64,000 nt of DNA from Arctopsyche grandis (lineage: Eukaryota > Arthropoda > Insecta > Trichoptera > Hydropsychidae): positions 30,544,205-30,608,204 of the forward strand of contig NC_135361.1 in NCBI RefSeq assembly GCF_051622035.1, in the 5' to 3' direction. The notes under the pieces are model-generated. The model made no database searches. It saw only the letters and a list, made by a program, of their open reading frames with translations, and had not been told where the DNA came from. Made by a program: the position numbers and the translations under genes. Shown piece by piece: positions 57,370 through 64,000 of this stretch (positions are counted from its first letter, which is position 1; the number at the start of each line of letters is the position of its first letter).

Positions 57370-59602
57370 AAGTGTTTCAGGTTGAGAATGGTGCCGCTGA
57401 ATGATATTGTCGAATTTTATCCAAAAGATATTTAAAGCTTTTTAAAAGTTTTGTTTTCTTTCGCTACTATAATAGTATGTATATAGTCTAATTGGTAAAT
57501 CTCTAATATAAATTGAACACATTTCTACCCAGCTAAAAACTTTTTGAAACACAATCTCTCACACACGCAATAAAACATAATAAAAAATAAATATTTGAGT
57601 GAACATCATATTAAAGTTTTAAAAAAGCTCACAATACAACCAACGTTTTTAATTTTTTAACCAAATTGATTGTACCCAAACATCTAACATAAATTATATA
57701 TCAAACATTTACAATATTCTATTTACATTTTTATATTATATTTATACATATTTTTTTCGGTGTGTATAATTACATTATATGTATATAGTATAACACTATA
57801 ATTATAATAGATTGTCTACTATAATTTCATCAATATCACACACAAATTAAAACAGCAAAAATTATGTACACGGATCTACAATACAACGGCGAACATTTCA
57901 AAATAGTTCCATAGAAAAAGTTCGCCATTTTTCATTACAATAATTATATGTTTATATATAAAGAAATATTTTACACTACTACGATTAATAAATGAAAGTA
58001 TTCTGCTTCAATATTATCGATAACAATTCATTAAGAGATTTTTATTAAAATATATATAAATATAACACAACTGTATATATGTATGTATTTTTTTTATTTA
58101 TTTGTCCTTTTGTACTGTACTATCATTGAAAACATAGTAAATAAAATAGGAATTAAAATAAGTATATGTAAGTTTGTAGGTCTTTTATAATGCATTTTTG
58201 ACCCTAAATAAGCTATCCAATATCGTTTTATTATTGACCCTTTAACCGTGCAATTTATCGAATAGACTCTGTTTTTTTTTATAATAATATTTGAATTTAT
58301 TTTCATTTAAAAATACTGTTTTATCAAAAGTAATTTTCATTTCATTTGAGTGAACCGTTATATATTTATTTCTTATAATTGGGGTGTACCAGCACCCGTT
58401 CTTTTAATTCGTGCGAAAATACTGTGAGAATGATTAAAATAAATCAATTTGAGAAAAATATTAATTGCAATGATATCATATGTATATATTTCATTTGAAT
58501 TGTTAGAACGTTATCATTCATTCGATCATACTTATTAATAAAAATTCACACACTCTCGTAGACATTTTGCATAAAAAAGGGTTTAGAATTGTTTTTTTTC
58601 CATAGTAACACTACTTAAAAAAATACATTCAGTAAAAATTTATTGTCATATACAAAATGGGAAGGCAATCATTATTTACAAAAGTTCATTAGCTTGAGTC
58701 ACGTTCAATGAGAATTCTACGCATCGTTACGACTAACAATAAGACATTGTCTACAAAAAGTTTACGTTTTAAAACAATTCATATAAAGCCAGGGCACGAT
58801 ATATATAATAAATACACAATTACATTACTTTTGGCATTCAAACCTTAAAAAATTTCACCCGAGATACTTTTCATCCCTCAAAATAATTGGCACGATATAA
58901 TTATCTTGAATTACATACTTACATTATTGTTAATCTTCACTTGATTTCTCTTTTAATTATTTAATAATATTTTTTGTAAATGTTTTCTATCACAATTTTA
59001 ACCCTTTGCTTTCATATTTATTGTCAATTGTTACCGAGTAAGCAATAGATTTGAGTATATAGAATGAAGTACAATATCATTCAATATTGTCAACTCACAT
59101 AAGTCAAGTCAAAGTGATCTTAAGCTCCACATATGTATCTTCAAGATTTTACATATGCTGAACTGAGAGACACGTATGTACGTCTTGCACGGTAGACGAT
59201 TCCAGGAATCGTGCAAATCGAAACTATTCCACAAATCGAATTACATTGTATTTGAGTCTGCATTGAACGATTAAAACCTAGTAATTGGGCAATTGATAGA
59301 CGCTGTAGTGGTTGGCCACCTGTATTATACAGAAGAATTAGTATTTGGCCATTTATTACATGATAATATTTGAATTTTAAGCAGCAGTAGTAGGCTACTC
59401 ATATTAGTGAGAGCCTTGTGCTCCCACAATGGTGCTGTGGTTCATTTCTAATTGACAGTGGTATACATATGTATAATTTACTCTGAATTTGTAAATAAAT
59501 CTATTTTTTGTTTTATTTCATCGAATTAAATTGCATACATTTAGTAAATATATTTTTTTCCAAATTTATTGACTAAAATTGAATAGTATCGTTTACCTGT
59601 AA

Positions 59603-59812
59603 AGGTCTGTTCATACCTATCCAGCACGACCCGTATCCGGCAGGTGTCATGCAAGTGCGGATAGTATTCTTTGGTACATTCGCATGAATGCGTAAATGCG
59701 CATGCGCGAATGGAGTATGAATACGTCCATATAGAATGTACTAAATAATACTATCCGCGCTTGCATGACACCTGCAGGATACGGGTCGTGCTGGATAGGT
59801 ATGAACAGACCT
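59603..59812. mobile_element. Long-TIR MITE, 210 bp, Harbinger-like TAA target
   Basis: Left AGGTCTGTTCATACCTATCC pairs perfectly with right GGATAGGTATGAACAGACCT, and pairing continues to about 65 bp with few mismatches (gcaggtgtcatgcaag). TAA is duplicated at 59600-59602 and 59813-59815. The arms are well preserved, which suggests a young copy. Confidence 0.8.
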
Positions 59813-59990
59813 TAAAATATTTTATTTTTGTGTGTTTCTGAACCCCATGTTTTATTAATTATTATCATTATGTATATAGCGAGGTTTTACAAATGAGTCA
59901 AATATTATGTAAAGAGTCCAAGTTTTCAAAAATACATATACTATTAAGCGAAATGTTTTTTAAAATTAAAAGTCATTTTGGAAAAATATA

Positions 59991-60159
59991 TGTAGAATGT
60001 GTGATTGGCTAACCTGCATGGTATGAAGCGTGAGCGAGGTGCATGGCTAGGAACGAGTGCGTATTGCCGTTAGGTAGCCCGAAGTAAAGACGTACAATAA
60101 AGACTATCTAAGCTACTCCATGTGTATCATTTGGAAACCCCTGCATCGAGGATCCTACA
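59991..60159 (+). mobile_element. Candidate short solo LTR (169 bp)
   Basis: It begins TGTAGAATGTGTG and ends GATCCTACA, with AATAAAG near 60098. Flanks TATA and TATG form an imperfect duplication. Layout resembles the short family D LTR. Confidence 0.4.
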
Positions 60160-60610
60160 TATGTATATATATATGTACATATATAAAAATACGCTTTGGA
60201 CGAATTTTTTTACCAGAAAAGAGCATTTTTCTATCTAATACTATTAAGTTTCTTTAAAAAAGTTTTTTTTATAAGCTGAATCAATGTCGAAAATTGCCTG
60301 CGCCCTTCAATATTTCGCGCCCTGTACAATGCGTCTGCTCAGTTTTTGACTCTCATATGTCAAATAAAATGAAGGCAAATGCAATCATTTTTTTTTACTA
60401 TATAGTGTGTTTTTTTGGAATAGTTTCAAATTACACGGTGGTTCTCGGGAATCGAATCGTGCAAATCGAAGCGCACGCTTACAATCGTACAGATCTCCAT
60501 ACGTTAGTTCAAAATACGTCGTCGTCGTTCGATGGGTACATCCACGCGCGGGTGGCCGCCACAATGGGGGTGGTGGGCGGTTCCGTAGGGGTGGATGCAG
60601 TGGTCGTATG

Positions 60611-62464
60611 TCAGTCCGAGTGCATCTCCAGTTGCTGCTCAATCCATGGCACATAGCGTGGCACAAAAGCGTACACTCCTGGCAAACGAGGGTGTGCACA
60701 TTTTATACCCCAGCTGACAATACCGCCTACGAACCAACGCTCCCTGTCGTCAGGATCTCTACACAGCAACGGACCACCGGAATCGCCCTGAAATTTTATT
60801 CAATTGTGAGGTTTTTTTTACACGGCACGGTTTCTGTTTACACGGCGTGGTTTCTGTTTACACGGCGTGGTTTCTGTTTACACGGCGTGGTTTCCGTTTA
60901 CACGCTGTAGTTTTTTTGTGCATTGTGCAGTTTAAGTATTACCTGACAGGCGTCTTTTCCCCCTTCAGGATATCCGGCGCATATCATGCCCTCTGTGACG
61001 TTGAGGTCCCTATGCTCCAGCCAGGAGTTGCACAGTTCCCTGTTCAGAACTGGCACTTGAACTTCGTTAACGGCTGGTTCGTATTCGGATACTGGAATTG
61101 AAATCGATAACATACATGTATATTTATTTCATAATGTAAATAATTGATTAACTACAGTAGAACGTCGATTATCCGGACTAATTGGGGATGAAGGTAGTCC
61201 GGATAGTGAAAAATCCGGATAATAGAAAAAATCAAAGTTGACAGGGAAAGACCAGTCATTCAGTATGTATAATTTTATTTGTCTACATTTACTTATATAA
61301 TAACTAGTCACCGGAGCCTGAGGGGGCCGTGTATTGTTCAAAGGTTGTAAATGCATTGTTAAAGGTTTGCCGAACAATGGATAGCACTGTGACTATCCTA
61401 CCTCTAATAATAACATTAATTACACCAGTGGTTTTACCCGGCTTCGCTCGGTATTTGTAAAATAAACCGCTCTAACATCTAATAGTAAACACTGATTTGT
61501 TTTTTTATTAAATTTATTTGAATCGAAAAAAAATAATATTTAAGGACAGCCCATCAGAAAGGAATGGTTTTTTTTATATATAAGGAAATCGGAACTGAAA
61601 TTGGAACCGGGAGTCGAAAATGAAATCGGAATTGGAACTGAAACAGGAATCGGGAACCGGAACTGAAAAAGTAATCGAGATCTGGAACTGAAACAGGAAT
61701 CCGGATTCGGTACTGAAAAAGGAATCGGCACCCGGAACGGAAAAAGGAATCGAAATCGAAAACGGAATCGAAATCGATATCGATATCGTTGTCATAGAAT
61801 ATTTAATTTTTTCGATAACGTCACGGATTCTACGAACCAAAACTTACATTACATAAAACTAACATACATATAAAGTCTCTTTCGAAATCATATGTTAAAA
61901 GATTAGATGAAGATCAATATTAAATTATTCTTTATTAAGAAATTCAATTATGGATTTTGGCTTAAAGTTGGTTTAAAAAAAATCTTTAAAAATAAAATCG
62001 CGATCAAATTTTCAAGACACAAACGTCCTTGAGTATTGAATTTTGAAGACAAGTGACTCATTTCTCCTTCTTATTTTATGTTATGTATTTATCATTTGTG
62101 CTCCGTTTTATTTTATGCCATCACGAGTGTAAAAATTCGAAAATAATATCAATTAGTGACATGCAAAGCAGCAAAATCGTTTGTTTTTAACAATCCGGAT
62201 AATCGAGGTCGTTTTATTTGCGAAGGCCCGTCCCCACTCCACGGAAAAGCAACAATTAGCTCACGATCTCAGTGCGCGCGCATATTTTCTATGGAGTGGG
62301 GGTGGGCTTTCGTAAACGGAACGATTAATATTAAACTTACTTTCTTTATCTTCTCTTTTTCCCCAGCCAATCACAGTGCAAAGTGTTCCTTCGGGTAGTT
62401 GTCTTGATGCAGGTGGTAAACATACTGGTACTAATTGCTCGTGGAAAGTTACTTTGGAAGCCAA
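60611..62464 (-). CDS. Trypsin-like serine protease, last three exons (corin-like)
   Basis: Exons 62464-62341, 61091-60943 and 60787-60611 (stop TGA) join in frame to give the C-terminal 149 residues of an S1 peptidase; the rest lies beyond the right edge or was not found. Visible motifs: [18 protein letters not shown], the GWG strand ([13 protein letters not shown]), [20 protein letters not shown] with the catalytic serine and the aspartate six residues before it that sets trypsin-type Arg/Lys specificity, and [20 protein letters not shown]. The His and Asp catalytic residues are not in the window. The wording around GKREDKE and [11 protein letters not shown] recalls insect homologues of corin (atrial natriuretic peptide-converting enzyme), a membrane-bound mosaic protease; that name is from memory. 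The long intron contains pogo-like and Helitron-like insertions. Confidence 0.85.
60821..60910 (+). repeat. 20-bp minisatellite in a short protease intron
   Basis: Four and a half units of cacggcgtggtttctgttta fill more than half of the 155-bp intron between the last two protease exons. The first unit has cacggcacgg and the fourth tttccg. Confidence 0.9.
61425..61907 (-). mobile_element. Compact Helitron-like element, family A, with A|T insertion site
   Basis: The minus strand starts TCTAATCTTTTAACATATG then tttcgaaagagactttatatg, and ends gagcgaagccgggtaaaac then CACTGG. The flanking base is A at the 5' side and T at the 3' side, as expected for Helitrons. The interior has a purine-biased repeat (61575-61790). 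Confidence 0.65.
61575..61790 (+). repeat. Purine-rich degenerate minisatellite
   Basis: Over about 200 bp the plus strand is almost all A and G, with T and C sparse and regular (ggaactgaaa, ggaatcgg, ggaaccgg). No unit is exact. The strong strand bias could favour triplex DNA. Confidence 0.75.
62218..62320. repeat. About 100-bp inverted-repeat element next to a protease splice site
   Basis: tgcgaaggcccgtccccactcc at the left is mirrored by ggagtgggggtgggctttcg at the right. It ends about 20 bp from the exon donor at 62341. Confidence 0.65.
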
Positions 62465-63486
62465 CTAAAATAAAGTATATATCATGAGAATTACGTAAAA
62501 TGTACATGCTAACGCATTCACTCCCCCCTACCTCGACCCGTGATGGCCAATCACATTTCGTTTCATATTGGTCAAGAAATACAAAATGGTTCGTATGTAT
62601 AGCGATCGGTAGAATTTAATTTTTTTTTTGAATTTTTTGTATGTTTTGAGTTCGTGTTTCGTATTTTGAAATATTTACACAAATAAAATTTGAATATAAA
62701 ATACGTACGTTTCTGATATTATTAATTTATTTATGGAATATGTATGTATTTTATATCAATGGAAATTTAAATTTTTTTGATAGTTTCCAGATTTAATAGA
62801 ACTCTTTTAATATCCAAAAACCTTAAATGCTGTGATATGATTTAAGGTTATGTAAATAGGGAAGATAATCGGCTTGATCTGTAGTAGTTGGACACTTGAA
62901 TTTTAAAGTTGAGACTAAGTGAATACCTTGTGTGTCCACAATGGTGTACTACTTATTGATAGCATTGCTTATTTATTTATTACAAAGAAACACTTGGGGC
63001 GAAGTGGAAAAAAAGCATATTATCACTTGTATCGAAAAGTATCGGATCTTATCGCATATTACTACATACATAATAGCATGTCTTGTTTCGCATACTTGAT
63101 TCTTTGTCGTAATATGTCATGTCGTGTGATTGCATCGCGTCACGTCTCATTATGTCCTGTCACTTATTGACGGTTCGGTGACAATTTCGCACAAGGCGAT
63201 CTCGCACACGTCACAAAAATCTCGAAGACGGAATATCTGGTACTCGAAAATTCCACTTACCGAGAGTGACCCACGCGAAATATCACGCTAACGATACTTC
63301 TAGTGTTAGATTTTCGCGGAAATGATTGTCGTGCACGAAATCGCCGTGTGCGGAGTTGTCCATTTACCTGTATTGACTTTTTTTACGTCACTATTAATGT
63401 TTTATGTGGTTCCCGTTTTCGTTCTCATTTCACAGACATTCAATTTTATATATAAGTATAGATTTATTTGTTGACGTGGGCCATCC
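62465..63486. other. Intron or upstream DNA of the protease
   Basis: Expected to be intron of the minus-strand protease. I looked for the preceding exon (a DIALL-type motif) and found none. 63160-63360 is less AT-rich (acaaggcgatctcgcacacg) but without recognisable coding sequence. Confidence 0.4.
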
Positions 63487-63990
63487 GCTGTGGTTTGTGG
63501 TACAGCCCTGAATGGTCAGTATATTTGAGTGCGAGGTAGGCGTGGCGCGATTATTGTCACACTCGCGGCGTGATGCGTTAAAGGCGTTAGGCTTCCGCGT
63601 CAGTAAAATCGTTATTATGAATATTAGGCTTTTTCCCGTTTTTTTTTCACAGTAATCTTCCCGGACATGCATACATACATCAAATCCTGAAAGTTTCATC
63701 GTAATCGGTTCAGTGGTTTAGGAGGCTATTCGAGACACACACACACAGACTGTGGTTTGTGGTACAGCCCTGAATGGTTAGTACATTCGAGTGCGAGGTA
63801 GGCGTGGCGCGATGGGATAGCTTTACTTTCGCGTCAGTAAAATCGTAATTAAGAATATTATTATTAAGAGGTTTTTCCCGTTTTTTTTCATAGTAATCTT
63901 CCCGGACATGCATACAACAAATCCTGAAAGTTTTGTCGTAATCAGTTCAGTGGCTTAGGAGCCTATTCGAGACACACACACAGACATTAA
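63487..63990. repeat. About 260-bp tandem duplication, running to the window edge
   Basis: tgtggtttgtggtacagccc starts at about 63489 and again at about 63751. Each unit contains gagtgcgaggtaggcgtggc, tttcccgtttttttt, ttcccggacatgcatac and gaggctattcgagacacacacac or a variant. The first unit has an extra segment (cactcgcggcgtgatgcg). It looks like a transposon 3' region that duplicated locally. Confidence 0.75.
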
Positions 63991-64000
63991 TTTTTATATA

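Larger units (their letters stand above)
53528..59599. other. Six-kilobase AT-rich stretch without a supported gene
   Basis: Scanning both strands gave no domain-bearing or splice-consistent exon. Open frames are short and AT-driven. Two small hairpin elements are listed separately. The stretch could include a 3' untranslated region or intron of an unseen gene, but nothing shows this. Confidence 0.4.
61155..62210. mobile_element. Pogo/Tigger-like non-autonomous element, right end eroded
   Basis: The left end CAGTAGAACGTCGATTATCC follows TA. The right end reads ccggataatcgaggtc and lacks the final bases of the inverted repeat. Extra tccggata motifs follow the left end. No transposase was seen. 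A Helitron-like unit is nested at 61425-61907. Confidence 0.65.

Noticed and set aside
63487-63990. Solo LTR pair at the right edge
   Set aside because: The two units are tandem and share internal sequence, but no TG...CA boundary or target duplication was found before the window ends.

Overview
This window looks like nuclear DNA of an arthropod, most probably an insect. It is AT-rich, carries genes with spliced introns, and is dominated by transposable elements. I could not identify the species. Exon structures below were drawn by hand from GT/AG splice sites, reading-frame continuity and remembered family motifs. Nothing was aligned or searched.

Genes lie mainly in 33-50 kb. (1) 32937-35373 (+) is a three-exon leucine-rich-repeat type I membrane protein. 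(2) 37175-41219 (-) is a six-exon UPF3 homologue of nonsense-mediated decay with an intact exon-junction-complex-binding motif. (3) 43475-44071 (+) is an intronless MAD2L2/REV7 HORMA protein. (4) 44509-50050 (-) is an 11-exon mitochondrial sulfite oxidase with intact haem and molybdenum ligands. UPF3 and MAD2L2 are divergent; MAD2L2 and sulfite oxidase are convergent. (5) 60611-62464 (-) holds the last three exons of a trypsin-like (possibly corin-like) serine protease that continues past the right edge. These five genes have unrelated functions and form no operon or pathway.

The rest is accessory DNA. 1-3.2 kb holds an LTR, a partial foldback element, a Tc1/mariner transposase relic and a hAT-like end. 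3.7-5.4 kb is a 5'-truncated LINE with an open reverse-transcriptase frame. 5.8-14.3 kb is a head-to-tail series of Helitron-like elements (5' TC, 3' CTRR) packed with a GC-rich minisatellite built from GGGCGAAGCCC mini-hairpins and with about 307-bp AT-rich repeats in both orientations. A second Helitron family (hairpin followed by CACTAG) occurs at 14.3-15.7, 20.8-22.1 and 25.3-26.0 kb. 27.1-31.6 kb is a hAT-type element (perfect 8-bp target-site duplication) that received two LTR insertions, one of them a complete non-autonomous element whose comparable LTR sequence differs at only one of 321 positions. 50.7-51.6 kb is a three-level nest of LTRs that can be ordered in time from 4-bp duplications. 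52.8-53.5 kb is a Harbinger-like MITE with a 406-bp foldback element inside it. tRNA-derived SINEs occur at five places, two of them in introns.

The stretches 15.7-20.8, 22.1-25.0, 26.0-27.1 and 53.5-59.6 kb are AT-rich and held no gene that I could support. No previously undescribed gene system was evident. The strongest unusual signals are the mini-hairpin Helitron arrays, the recent non-autonomous LTR element and the datable nests.
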